Assembly (NCBI RefSeq): GCF_025602895.1 | Contig: NW_026516293.1 | Location: 124,001-188,000, forward strand | Direction: 5' to 3' | From: Polychytrium aggregatum | Taxonomy: Eukaryota > Chytridiomycota > Chytridiomycetes > Polychytriales | Length of the DNA stretch: 64,000 nucleotides | Part shown: in pieces, positions 1 through 11,500 of the stretch | How the letters are laid out: every line of letters begins with the position of its first letter | Numbering within the stretch: position 1 is the first letter of the stretch | The notes under the pieces: model-generated | Seen by the model: the letters and a program-made list of their open reading frames with translations, nothing else | What the model was told of the DNA's origin: nothing | The model's database searches: none | Translations under genes and position numbers: made by a program

Positions 1-383
1 TTGGGCAGTTCCTGCGGTCCAAGGGCCTCAATGCCCACAACATCTCGGCCGAGATGGAGGTCGACGAGCGCAAGCGCATCCTGCGCGAGTTCACCGACAA
101 GAGCCAGATCCTCTCCGTCGACAACCAGTTTGAGCAGGAGTTTGTCCGCAACCAGATGATCCTCGTTTCGACCGACCTGACCTCGCGCGGCCTCGACACG
201 ATGCTGGTCTCGCATGTGGTGCTCTACGACTTCCCTCAAACGGCGATCGACTATCTGCATCGGGTCGGCCGCACGGCCCGTAACGGCGGTCGCGGCCGGG
301 CAACAGCCATTATCTCCAAGAAGGAGGCCCGCCTGGCCAAGAACATCGAAGCTGCCGTCAAGAACCACTCGGTGTTGGCTTGA
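1..383 (+). CDS. DEAD-box ATP-dependent RNA helicase, C-terminal fragment
   Basis: Open from the left edge (reading from base 3) to a TGA at 381-383, about 126 residues; the 5' part lies outside the window. It is the second RecA-like domain of a DEAD-box RNA helicase, which uses ATP to remodel RNA duplexes. Motif V reads STDLTSRGLD and motif VI HRVGRTARNG, with the arginine fingers intact. It ends soon after the helicase core (EAAVKNHSVLA), so there is no long C-terminal extension. The short tail and the sequence around FLRSKGLNAHNIS recall organellar or DDX28/MRH4-like helicases, but the subfamily cannot be fixed from this piece. No intron is seen in the visible part. Confidence 0.9.
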   Translation, partial: GQFLRSKGLNAHNISAEMEVDERKRILREFTDKSQILSVDNQFEQEFVRNQMILVSTDLTSRGLDTMLVSHVVLYDFPQTAIDYLHRVGRTARNGGRGRATAIISKKEARLAKNIEAAVKNHSVLA

Positions 384-1124
384 TCAAGCGATTTGGCAGC
401 TGTCAGACGGAAGGGCGCTGGGCTACGGCATCGGGCGATGGTGCTGCGTCATCATTTCACACGACCGCGAGGCTCATGTACGATGCAAATGCACTCCGCG
501 GCCGCTTGCTTGCTTTGAGGCCCGGCTGCTGCAGAGGCGCCCGCGGAACGTTGCCGGCTCGCTGCTGCTTCGGTGCTGGTGAGACAACACATTAGACAGA
601 TTCCTGAGGCAAACACAGAGCTCACGATGAAGCCGGGCACGATGCTTTGACTGAATAGGAATACACACGCATCCATCATAGGCAACCACCATCCGCTTTG
701 TTAGAGACTGCCATGCGACGTGTTGAAGTCAATCATCGTGGCCCGAGGTGTTGGCCAAACGGCTTCCTGAGTGGTCACTATTGCTAATGGCCTCGTTAAC
801 GCTCTGGTCGCTATGGCTGAACAACACAAGTCTCTCTCCCGGGCGCAGGGTGGACAACGGTTTGGCGGTGGAGAACGTACATTTGGTCACTGGGTTCCAG
901 GCCGGTATTCCCGTCTCCTCTACGCCTGCTCGATTCACACACGCATCACACCCATTTCGCCCGCTCGACAAACTACAAGGGAAGGAAGAAAACACAGCAC
1001 TCGATCCGTCTCGCTCTCTAGAGGCACTCATACGCCAAGTTGGATGCTGGGCAGGCTCGCATCGGCATGTATCTGCCTGCCTGACACACACACACACTCT
1101 CTCTCCCCCTCCCACGGCTCCAGC
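384..1124. other. Intergenic, convergent 3' ends
   Basis: This 741-base stretch lies between the 3' end of the helicase and the 3' end of the glycerol-3-phosphate dehydrogenase on the other strand. No ORF here has recognisable protein features. It contains a short CA/CT run near 1084-1112 just beyond the dehydrogenase stop. Confidence 0.6.
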
Positions 1125-3728
1125 TTAGTCACGGATGCCCGTCAGCTCTGTTTTCGGATCCCGTCCCATAAGCTCGGCCAGGACCATCTTGATGTTGCCG
1201 CCCTCGAAGAGCACCTTGTGGACCGAGTTGACCAGGGGCGAGTCCACGTTCAGCTTGCGGCAGAGGGTGTACGCCGCTCGGGTGGTCTCGACACCTTCGG
1301 CGACGGAGCCCAGGGTGGCCAGCACATGATCGAGGGCTTCGCCCTCGCCGATGCGTTTGCCGACGGTAAAGTTACGCGATTTCTCCGAGGTCGCGGTCAA
1401 GAACAGATCGCCGGCACCAGCCTAGAACCAAAGCGAAGAAAGAGGAGCCATGCAGAGGATGGGCCGTCAGAAGATGAGCCCACATGCCCATATCCAGGGC
1501 AGAAGAGGGAGACGGCAAGCGAGCCGCACATGCACATGCAACTGCACATGTTCAGATGGAAATACCCGTCCGTATCAAAGTTCCATCGGAGCCATTCTTC
1601 GGTCGCACTCGAGCGCCATCGATATCCCTTCCTCATCGACGCAGCGACAAGAGCCCCACGCCAGCCGGAGGCTTGCGTGCTTCGCTTACCAGTCCAGTAA
1701 AAGTCAGTGGATCGGCACCCATGGCCACACCGATCCGAGCAATCTCGGCCAAGCCGCGGGTGATCAGCGCAGCACGGGCATTCTGTTGGAACCCGAGGCC
1801 AGTGCAGGCGCCCGAGGCAATCGCAATCACGTTCTTGAGGGCACCCGCAATCTCGACACCGACGGTATCGACCGAGTCATAGACGCGGAAGTGCGGGGCG
1901 TGGAAGAGTCGCTGGGCCCTATGGGCCCGGGCTCGAGACTTGCTGGCAACTGCGACGCATGTCTGGAAGCGCAGAGGCATGGTCCGGCAGAGAGGATCAC
2001 CCCCCCCCATCCGAGAAGAAGCAGCCGTTAGTGCTACGATCAGGCCATCGCTGGTTCGAGACTCGGTGGCTGCGTTCGAGGGTCGAGCGATATGTCCTGT
2101 CCTTGGCGGCCCTCCAGACTCAGGTTGTGACCTTGATTTGTAGTCCTGTTATGTGACCATGCCCGATGGTTTCTTCCCGTGTTCTATCTATGTTGCTCTC
2201 GCGTGATCTCATCTCCCCTTTATGAGGCACAGCAAGGGTCTTAGAATTCCCCGCTCATACGAAACCTACCGGCTGGCGCTTCACAACCTCGATGGCAAAA
2301 CTCGGGCCGGACAGAAATGCGACCTTGGAGCCGATATCGTCGCCAAAGACTTCCAGGGAGATCTGGTTTGGCAGCAGCCCGCTGGTGATCTCGATGCCTT
2401 TGTTGGCAAAGAGCAGCAGGTGGTTGACGGTGAGGTAGGGACGGATGGTGGTGGCAACGGATCTGGGTTGGCGAAGAAGTGTTTGATGCGTTGGTGGCGC
2501 AGGGCGAGTCATACGAGCAAGGGAATCCTCTCGGGTTCGTCAGCTGCAGCACTTGGTGACGACAGAGGAGCCGATTGGTACTAAACGAAGCAAGCTGTGC
2601 AGAGAATCAAACTAGCTGCGCCGCCTGGCCAGAAAGATGCAGGATGCAGTGTAGGAGACGGCATCCACACGCACCTCATATGCTGGGTAGGAATCGCCAT
2701 GATGATGACGGTCGCGGACTTGATCAGCTCGGGGGTCAGCTCGGTGGTGGCCTTGAGCTTGGAGGAGAGTTTGACCTGCAAACGATCGTACAGTTCCCAC
2801 AATACAAGCAATGCCCCGCTCCGCGGATGAGTCTTGCGCAGAGATAAAGATTCGGCAGGCATGTGCAAGGATGCGCCGACGGATGTGAACCGACCCCAGC
2901 CATGTACTTTTTGTTCTCGTGCTCGAGGTTGATGCTGTCGACAACGTTCTTGTCTCGTGCCCAGATGGTGACATCGGTGCCGAGCAGGTCTGGCGGGGCC
3001 GCGATAGCGTTGTGATGGTGTTGTGATGGTGTTGTGATGGTGCGATGGTCCCGAAATTACGCCGTAATTACAAGGTGGAAACGATGGAAACGGTGGAAAC
3101 GATGGAAACGTCAAATGGTCAGCGATCAAGCACACCCAGGCCTGTCCATCGCCAAGCACGCTCGATGGTTTGGATCAGAGGGAAAGTGTTGTGGACGTCG
3201 GGCTGGGCAAAGTGCTTGAAGCAGCGCGATTGATCGGATACATCGAGTGGTGGATGCGATGGCGATGGTTGTGGTTGTGGTTGTGGTCCTGCTGCTCACA
3301 CCGCCAGCCAGCCGCCACCAACGGACACGGCTGACGAGCCATCCAGATGCTCGACCTCTCGGGAAGATCTCCAGCATCGGCAGCCTGTCCGCCTCTCCTC
3401 TTCCCTCGCGTCGTCGTAGAATCCAACGCCGGCAGCAAACAGGCAATGCACCCTGCCGAGGCATCAGCCTCCAGCCCAGGACGGGACCGAGAAAACGAGG
3501 TGGCCACGCCCATTCCAAGTTGCAGCGACGGCGGCGCAACGCACCTGCCAGATGGTCGGCCAGGCATGTTCCAAAGTTTCCGGCGCCGAGAACAATGACG
3601 ACCTCCTCCTTGCCCTCGATCTGGCCGCCGAGTTTGGTGTCCTTGATATGGGATGAGGCAGCGGTGGTGTTTGGGGTGGAGGTGGTGCTGCTGGTGCCCC
3701 AGTCGAAGAGCCAATAGCCGTTGCCCAT
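1125..3728 (-). CDS. NAD(P)-dependent glycerol-3-phosphate dehydrogenase, bacterial GpsA type
   Basis: Six exons: 3728-3545, 2989-2895, 2775-2675, 2462-2270, 1962-1690 and 1421-1125, all with consistent phase, giving 380 residues. It interconverts dihydroxyacetone phosphate and glycerol 3-phosphate for glycerolipid synthesis and redox balance. The Rossmann motif [12 protein letters not shown] follows a low-complexity N-terminal extension of about 40 residues. Family hallmarks are [15 protein letters not shown], the catalytic lysine in [22 protein letters not shown] and, split by an intron, [15 protein letters not shown] and [12 protein letters not shown] are signatures of bacterial GpsA (and plastid or trypanosomatid enzymes) rather than of the fungal Gpd1 type. 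The donor after exon 2 (GTCGGT) is weak. Five introns show it is a resident eukaryotic gene. Function confidence is high; the start is supported only by the first ATG of the exon. Confidence 0.9.
3012..3114. repeat. Short tandem repeats in intron 1 of the GpsA-like gene
   Basis: A GATGGTGTTGT-type repeat is followed by an 8-9 base GGAAACGAT/GGT repeat. Both lie inside the 555-base first intron (2990-3544). Confidence 0.8.
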
Positions 3729-5213
3729 GGTTGCTCGAGAGACTACGCGGAGGAGGTGAAGCGGAGAGATGCAGACGAGTGCGTTGGCAGGAAGCGGCAA
3801 CAGATGAATCGCAGATGAATCGCAGATGAATCGCAGGTGGAATGCAGGTGGAATGGAGGTGGAATGCGGGTGGTCGCGGAGGCTGGCCGGGACAGACACG
3901 TGACGATACATGTGACACGACTTGCCAGCCAGAAAAGGGAATCCCGGTTTTGCGCCGTGTGGCGGTGCGAGCGGGTGTGTGGCGGTGATGGTCGGGTGGT
4001 ACAAGTCCAAGGCGACGGTGTCTGGGATGTGGGATGTTGAGCGGTATCTGGATATTGATGAATTGATTGAATATTGATTGAATATTGATTGAATATTGAT
4101 TGAATATTGATTGAATATTTATTGAATATTGATTGAGCATTGACTGAGCGGCAATCCAGTGATGTTAGATGATACAATTTTCGATGTGTGCTGTCGATGG
4201 CCTCGGCAAGTGCAGAGTCCCCCGGAGGAACACCTTGACGTCCGCAGCACGAAACCATCGCCGTTCCTCGCAAAGACGTCGCTCACCGAGGACAGACCAA
4301 CATCACGCTGAATGCGTCGACCCGGCGATGCCCTCAAACAATACATCCCAGGCAATGCTCCGCATCGATTTCCCCAACGCCAACAACAGCCCCTTGCGGC
4401 GACCTCCTTGACACAACCCCTCGTGCCCCATCGTGCGCTCACAAGAGGGTCACCATCCGCCCCTTGCCGGAGCACCCTCGCTGGCCACAGCCACCGCACA
4501 GTCGCAGCCGGTTGTTGGGTGCTTTTGAGACTGCTCCCATCGACCTGCGGCTAACAACACCTTCTAACACCTTCTAACACATCTAACACCATCCAACACC
4601 TTCTAACACCATCTAACACCACCTGACACCACCCATCATCGGCGACCAAGCGACATTTCCACCCCCGTGTCGCCTTGAGCAGCATGCACACCCACTGTGC
4701 CCCTCTGGTCACCGCCCTTGTCCCCGTGGTGCCGCGCGGCCGCGCAATCAACGATATGCGACCCTGCGTGACCGTCTTGCGTTTTTGCTGCGGCCACCCC
4801 TTCGACCTATCGTCCTCCCTGCCGGCTGCCTGCTTGTTGTTCGGCTGTCGGTCCGCTGTTGCTCGTCGGTTTCTCGACAGTTGCTTGCTTGTTGGCCTGT
4901 CGCCAGGAGCAGCGGCCTGCCCGGCATTGTCGTTGTCGATGTTGGCCAGGCACTGCCAGCGCTGCTCAGCACGGCTCGCGCGACAGCATCCTCGGAACAC
5001 CGGCCTGAACCGACCGAGCGCTGTCGAACACAGCTCCCCCCCCCCTCACCTGCTCCTCTGCCTCTGCCTCCATCTCCCCCCCCCGAGCTGCTCCAGGCGG
5101 GCATCTCGGACTCGCTCCTTTGCTGGCATCGGCAGCCCTGCATCTGCTTGAGGCCCCGGCCACTGCTCAACCCACAGATCCATCGAGACCAGCCCTCGAC
5201 TGATTCAGCGACA
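3729..5213. other. Divergent promoter region with two minisatellites
   Basis: This stretch lies between the divergent starts of the GpsA-like gene and the KRE9-like gene. It holds an 11-base repeat (AATATTGATTG and variants) at about 4051-4141 and a degenerate 11-12 base CTAACACCTT/CTAACACCAT repeat at about 4556-4630. Long ORFs here have biased composition without domain features and were not called. Confidence 0.6.
4051..4141. repeat. 11-bp AT-rich minisatellite
   Basis: About seven copies of AATATTGATTG with single changes sit about 320 bases upstream of the GpsA-like start. This is the most AT-rich patch in an otherwise GC-rich area. Confidence 0.9.
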
Positions 5214-7854
5214 ATGAGGAACTGGCGACACTCGCTGCTCTGCTCGCTTGCTTTGCCGCTGCTTGCCAGTGGGGCAGCTATAAGTTTCGTGGTAAGTTGC
5301 CCTCGCTCACCACAGCCCCAGCTCCTGCAGGTGGGCGGGAACTCGTCGTCAGCGGCCGAGATGCCGCCCCGCCGGCTGCGACATGTCCATGACTCGTGTG
5401 GATCCACATGTTCCATGGCATGTATCGGCCGACTGATGCGCCGACTGATGCGCTCCCCTGTCGATTTCCATTGCATAGGTCCCAGCGGGCGGAGAGATCT
5501 GGTCGTACGGCACGCACCAGGCTCAAATCGCCGTCGACCCCAATAGCGGACCGTTCTCCATGGGGTCAAAGCTGGATCTCAAGCTCGGCCAAGTTACGTT
5601 CGCATCCGGCATTGTCCTGGACGGATCCAAGACCATCTCCTTCACCATCCGCCAGGGCGATATCCCGGCGGGAACCTATGCCGTCGTCCTGAGCGACAGC
5701 AACGGCAACCAGGCCGACTCGCCATCGATCCAGTTCTCGCTCACCCCCGCAGTAAGTCTGTCACAGAAAGCAGCGTACAGCACCTCTTACCCCTGGTATC
5801 GCCCGTGCACTCGCACTTGTATGAAAGTGTATCTGGCCTGTCCTGAACCTGGTGCTTGGCAGCATGAACATACCCCAGCCACTAACTTTGCCCCTGTCCT
5901 TCAGCCACCACCACCACCACCACCACCTCCTCCTCCTCCTCCTCCTCCTCCCCCTCCTCCACCGCCACCGCCGCCTCCGCCGCCGCCGCCACCACCACCA
6001 CCCCCTGTCTCCGCCACAGATCAGTCCCAGCCTTCCCCAGCAACCCTCTCGACGGTCGCAACGTCGGCATTGGCTTCTGCTCTGTCCTCTGCGAATGCCG
6101 CTCCTACTTTGTCGGTTGGTGCAGTGGCCCCTGCTGCCACAAGTTCAGGCGTGTCCAGCTCAAACACCGCGGCCGTTCTCCCAAGTACTCCCTCGGCTTC
6201 CCCGAGCTCATCTCAGGACGGCAACACCCCCTCCTCTGGACCAAATATGCCCATTGGCACCATCGTCGCCACCGTCTCGGGGCTGGCGGCAGCTACTCTG
6301 CTGTGCTTGGCCATCTTTATCTTTGTTCGACGGAGCAGAATGCGAACCTTCGTGAAGCTCCCCAAGCATGGCCGCTCCAGTCTCGAGGGCGGGCCTCCAC
6401 TTCCGATGAATACTCTGGGCTCCGGCTCAACATCCTCATCGCCCCGCTTTGGCTCAATCGAGAAGCTCCACAACCCGCGCGACCACACGCCCCTTCCTGG
6501 AACCGACGGCCCCGCTCCGCAATCGTGGGAAGTGACCAAGCTACAGTCGGCCTCGACGTCCTCTCGATTGATTCCCATGACCGCAAGACACAAGCCCGAC
6601 CTGCAAGCAGTCGAAACCACGCCCCAGATCACTCCAGTCTCGGGTGTTCCTTCGCATCTCCGTGTCGGTGGCCGTCCGAGCATGGATGCCTCGACTTCAG
6701 CCACTGTCGATCCGATCCGAGGCTTTGCTGCAATTCCGCCCGCTCCTGCGTCGAACCAGGATCCCACATCCCCGGTGCACTTCTCAAAGTCGCCTGTGGT
6801 ATTGCCATCCTCCCTCAAGCCGACGGCCCATCCTATTTCCACCGCCAGTGCCGGGGCCGGGGCCAGTGCTGTGACCGCTGCCGAGACTCCCCTCGAGCTT
6901 CATGAACGCCAACAGCACTCGTTGTCTGCCACACTCGAGCCCAGTGTTCCCAAGAGCAAGCTTTCGATCTTAACTGCTTCCGACAGCATTGCTACGCCAA
7001 CCATCGTGCTTGCTTCAGACTCGATCCCCAACCTGTCTACTCCAAACCCCGACCTTCAGTCTCCCACCGGTCCAAGTTCACAGCCCGCCCATGCCTCTGG
7101 AAGCCGTTCTACCTTTGGTCGGCCGTCCGCTGGAGCCTCGGCGACGGTCACCCGCACCATGAAGAGCATCCGAGATGAAGCGCCAACGACCCCTGTCAGC
7201 CCGGCTTCTGCTGCTGCTGCTGCCGGCTACAACCCGTTTGTCGCACCAGGCCAGAACCAGTCGGTCTGGTCGCAAGGCACTGACTCGACCTCAAGCATCC
7301 TCACTAGCAGTCCATTCGTGGCCACTGCAACGACGACCCTGACGACAGAAACAGCGGCCTCGACCTTGACGACCCAGCCGACCTCCCAATCGATTCCCCG
7401 ACGGCGCTCAACTCTGATCTCGTCTCCGGCTCAGTCGTACCTTGGCGCCTCGGGCGAGATCGATTCCGAGTCCCAGCGCCATTCCATTAGCCGTCCTTCG
7501 ACGCAACAGCAAGGCTCAGGCTCAGGCTCAACAACACCACCTCCACCCCGGACTCGGTCCCTCAGCATTCCTGAAGGACGCCCCTCCCTTGAGATCGGCG
7601 GCCGAGGTCGCTCGGTTTCCATCCACCGTCCCTCCCTTTCCGGAGGAACCAACAACAAGTTTGCCATCAACGTCGTGGCAATCGCCGACGATAACAGACC
7701 CATATCTGCCTCGGCCGATGACGACAGTAGATCCTACAAATCCATCGGCACGACGCACTCGATGAAATCGGCCAAAGCAGCCTTTGACGAAGGGCTGCGC
7801 AATCACCCTTCGCTGGAGAACCTCGCTGCAGATTTGGATGCCGACATCCACTGA
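5214..7854 (+). CDS. KRE9/KNH-like single-pass membrane protein with polyproline stalk
   Basis: Three exons: 5214-5291, 5479-5751 and 5905-7854, about 767 residues. Residues 1-20 are a signal peptide (MRNWRHSLL..., ending LASGAA). The next 95 residues match the Ser-Thr-rich membrane-anchored KRE9/KNH N-terminal fold: GEIWSYGTHQ near its start, FTIRQGDIPAGTY and then VVLSDSNGNQ. A run of over 30 prolines follows (5905-6005), then a Ser/Thr stalk, one membrane helix (TIVATVSGLAAATLLCLAIF) with a basic stop-transfer RRSRMR, and a Ser/Pro-rich cytoplasmic tail of about 490 residues. It is probably a cell-surface protein in wall or matrix interaction with a disordered signalling tail. Intron 2 (5752-5904, 153 bases) has no stop in frame, so its retention would still encode protein. 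Confidence 0.82.
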
Positions 7855-8525
7855 GTTGGACCTTGTGTATGAACGTGTACATGTACATGTCCATGACTGG
7901 CTCGAGTCGGGCGCACTTGGGATGTTGCCGCTTGACCTTTCGATCCTTTCTTCCTCTGCGTCACCCCTTCCTCGCCCTCCCGTTCTTCCCTTCTTCTTCT
8001 GCATCGGATTTCAGGGACCTCATAACTGCCGCAACTGCCGCATTCAGGCTCTGCGCTTGATAATCCCCACCTTTGTCTCCCAATCTCGCTCGCTCTCCCC
8101 TCGCGTGCCCTCAGACAGTATGACTAATAGTTTAACACGGTCGTCTTTGAACCGAAGTGTGTCTGTTGGTGGCTGTTCGTCGACAACGCCTGTCCGGGAT
8201 GCTCGCCACCATTCTTGCCAGGAATGTCCCACTGATCCATTGCCATCATCGCCAAGGCACCGGTCTGTGACGACAGGGCACATCCAAGTGTGGTCATGCA
8301 TCTCCATGCCGCGATTGTTGTCGAGGACGGAGTATATTGTTCCCAAGTCGTTGATTGTTGTTGCCTTGACAATCTCCATGCCTCCAATTCATCCCCGACT
8401 CTAGTTGCATAAAGCCCAATCAGCTTCGCTGTCTATGGCTTTGGTCTCTGCAGTGCCCTGCCAGTTCGGCCATGTGGTGCTTGAGGATGGCCCGCATCCG
8501 ATCCATCAAGCTCGGTGCCCATTGA
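7855..8525. other. Intergenic, convergent 3' ends
   Basis: This 671-base stretch lies between two convergent genes. A minus-strand ORF of 111 codons (8044-8379) has no recognisable domain. Part of it (about 8310-8370) shows faint resemblance to the dispersed repeat at 15.1 kb, which could mean an old repeat relic. Confidence 0.4.
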
Positions 8526-11500
8526 TCACTCCGACTGGTCGTTCGCTGATTTGCGATCTCTGGGTTCATTGGTGCCGGTGACGCTTGCCTCGAGCAGCCC
8601 AAAGACGGTCTTGTCTCGCTTTGCGGCTCCTCCAAGGCCGCTGATTCCGCCGACACCCTTCACGGCGGCAGTGCCGGCCTTTGCCTTGACGTCGGCATAG
8701 TTGGCCATGAACGAGCCGGCGGTGTCCTTTGACCCAAACTCGAGTGTATACGTCACCTTGTTGCGGCGGACCCGGACACTTCGAGCCAGGACCTTCTCTG
8801 CATCGGGGTCGCTCTCGGGGTCGCAGAGCTCGCACTCGCACGATGAGAAGCGGAAGCTGGCCTGGATGGTCCCGTCCATGTCGGCCTCCCGCATCTCGAT
8901 CAGATCCAGGTTGGTGAAGACCAGGACCGTCGACGACACCCAGGCGCCTCCAAACTTGAGGCCCTGCAGGCCGCAGTCGTAAGCATAGGCGACGATCGAG
9001 GCTCTGGCCATGCCTTGGCTTGTGACGGACGACCGGTTGGTGGCAGTCGGGGACGATCTCTGCGTTTGCTTCTCGCTGTCGTTCCCGACTGGCTTGTGCT
9101 GGAGCACCTTGAGGAGTCTTGTGCTGAAGAGAATGATCGGGATCAAGGACGAGACCATGATGACCAGACACGAGAGAATGATCCTCCCGACGACATAGAG
9201 GCCCTGTGAGCTCAGCTCCTCCGAGAGCGCATACACCATCGGCAGACACAGCAGCAGCGTCATCGACACCACATAGCTGCACAGTCCGATGACCCTGGAC
9301 TCTTGGAAGCGCTCGTGGGCGCCTCTGGTCAGATATGCAAACACCACACAGCCAATCAGGATGGCTCCGTTCAGGACATAGATCAGGATCTCGGGGGCGG
9401 CCATGGAGCCGTGAGCCGAAGCGCACACCAGGGCGTAGAAGCTGCCCTCGACCACGGCGGTGGGACTGCCGATGGCGACCCAGGCGACGCAGACCACAAT
9501 CTCGATCCCGACGATCATGGCAGAGGCGAGGATGAGCTTCCAGTCGGGGGTCTTGATGGTGCGGATGCGCTTGTATCCAAAGATGATGTAGATGCGGATC
9601 GACTTCATGAGCAGCATGCTGGATGCACAGGGAGTGAGTGAGTGAGTGAGTGAGTGAGTGAGTGGGTGAGTGAGTGAGTGGGTGAGTGAGTGAGTGGGTG
9701 AGTGCGATGGCCGATTGTATCGACGACTGGTGCTGTCCACAAGTGAGTCCCAGCCATGTCGATGAAGCAACATTGCGGTGGTGTTCCAGAGCATGAGACC
9801 CAACAGCACCATACCTGAACACGGACGAAAACGCAATCACCGGGAGGAAGATGCGGCCGGCACAGACCAGGGGACTCGGATCGGCCGAGAAGAAGAGTGC
9901 GGCAACCTGGCCAAACACTGGTTGTTCGAGGCAGCGAGCGAGTCGACGACCACATCATTGAGCAAGATGATGTAGCAATGCAGGACAGCACCAGCACCCA
10001 TCGCACCCATCGCACCCATCGCACATCGGCAACTTACAGGCGCCGGCCATGATCACATAGCAGCAGTTGGGCGAGATCGCCTGTATGTCCGGCCTCTTCC
10101 TCCACAGGACAATCAGCGTCAAGATCCCGGTATTGATCAGCACCGTGACAATCAGCAACACCAGCATCACAATATTGTCCGAGTCCAGGTTGTTGAAATG
10201 GATCATGAATGGCGCCGATGGCTCCGAGCAGTCCAGTTGCTGGTTGTTGTAGTAGCCGACGTCGCAGATGCACTCGATTATCGACGACGACTGGAAGGGG
10301 CCGTCGACGATGCAGTATCCGTGCTTGCAAGAGCTGGCGCTGACATAGATATTGTTTGAGTCAAAGTACGGATTGCAGGGCGAGGCTGGGTCATACAGAG
10401 ACTGGCCGCCCTGGGTGACCAGCATGAAGGCATCGTAGGCGAACTGGCGGATGTTCGGGTCGGTGTAGTGGACAAAGTTGTATTGGTCGAAGTACGTGGC
10501 GGTGGACGGCGATGCGATCGGCTCGGTCGAGAGAGTCTGGCGATCGTATTTGTCAAGGCAAGGCCGGTGGTGCAGATGATGTTGATGATGTCGGTGGTGC
10601 CGATGGTAATGAAGTTGATGACAACACAGCAAGATGCCAGACCAGCGAGTATCGCAAATGGTATCGAATCGACCATGAGAACGGGCGGTGAGCAGGCGCG
10701 AGCCATGGTCAGTGCTTTGGTGCTGTCGGTGCTTTGGTGCTGTCAGCGCCGGCGCAACGATTGGAGTCAGGTCAACGACTACTCACCGTCTGAGTGCCGC
10801 CGAATATGATCCAATACAAGAATCGCAGGGTGGCTTGGATCTCTGCGGCGCTGACCCCATACAGCTGCGAGTCTTGGCGCAGAATGAAGAAGGTCGGTTC
10901 CATGAGGGGATAGGCATTGGGGACACTCGAGTCGAGGTAGCTTGACTGGATGGCGTTTCCGATGTCGTTGGAGATGTGTCGCAGGGCCGAGATGTTGGCC
11001 GTGATGGGGGAAGAAAGAGCAGCCTGGGCAGGGAGGAGAGTCGGTGGCAGAGGACCATCAGCTCCGTGACTCGCTGGACTGTGGATGTGCGTTGATGTGT
11101 GCACACAATCACCAGCTCGAACAGGATATCCAGTGATGTGGGTGGGACGATCATGGTCGCGCTGATACCACCGAGGCATCGGGTGCGCAACGAATCCCAA
11201 CCCACAACGGGGAGGGGCGAGTGGATCGCACTTGCCTTCATCGTCTGCACGGATGGAGCGACAGTGTCGCCGTTCTTGTTGATGATGTTAGCGATCCCGT
11301 ACAGATTGAAGCTGGATGCCATTCCAGATAGGGTGGCGTTCACATATGGCAAATCGACATACCCAATCGAAAACGGTACGACTTGGACGCCGTCCGACAG
11401 GATGCTGTCGCTTGAGCCAGAGAGAGGAGCATTTGCAGGGCCCCAGGTTGGAAGCGGATAGTATCGCGTCCCAGTGAGATTCAGGGTGGGATCGAACTTG

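Noticed and set aside
4785-5546. Upstream extension of the KRE9-like first exon
   Set aside because: The ATG at 5214 gives a clean signal peptide; the upstream reading is low-complexity.
8566-9918. 450-codon minus-strand ORF overlapping the receptor
   Set aside because: It reads His/Leu repeats from the intronic microsatellite and then the wrong frame; the 7TM frame is the coding one. Its first bases do supply exon 6.
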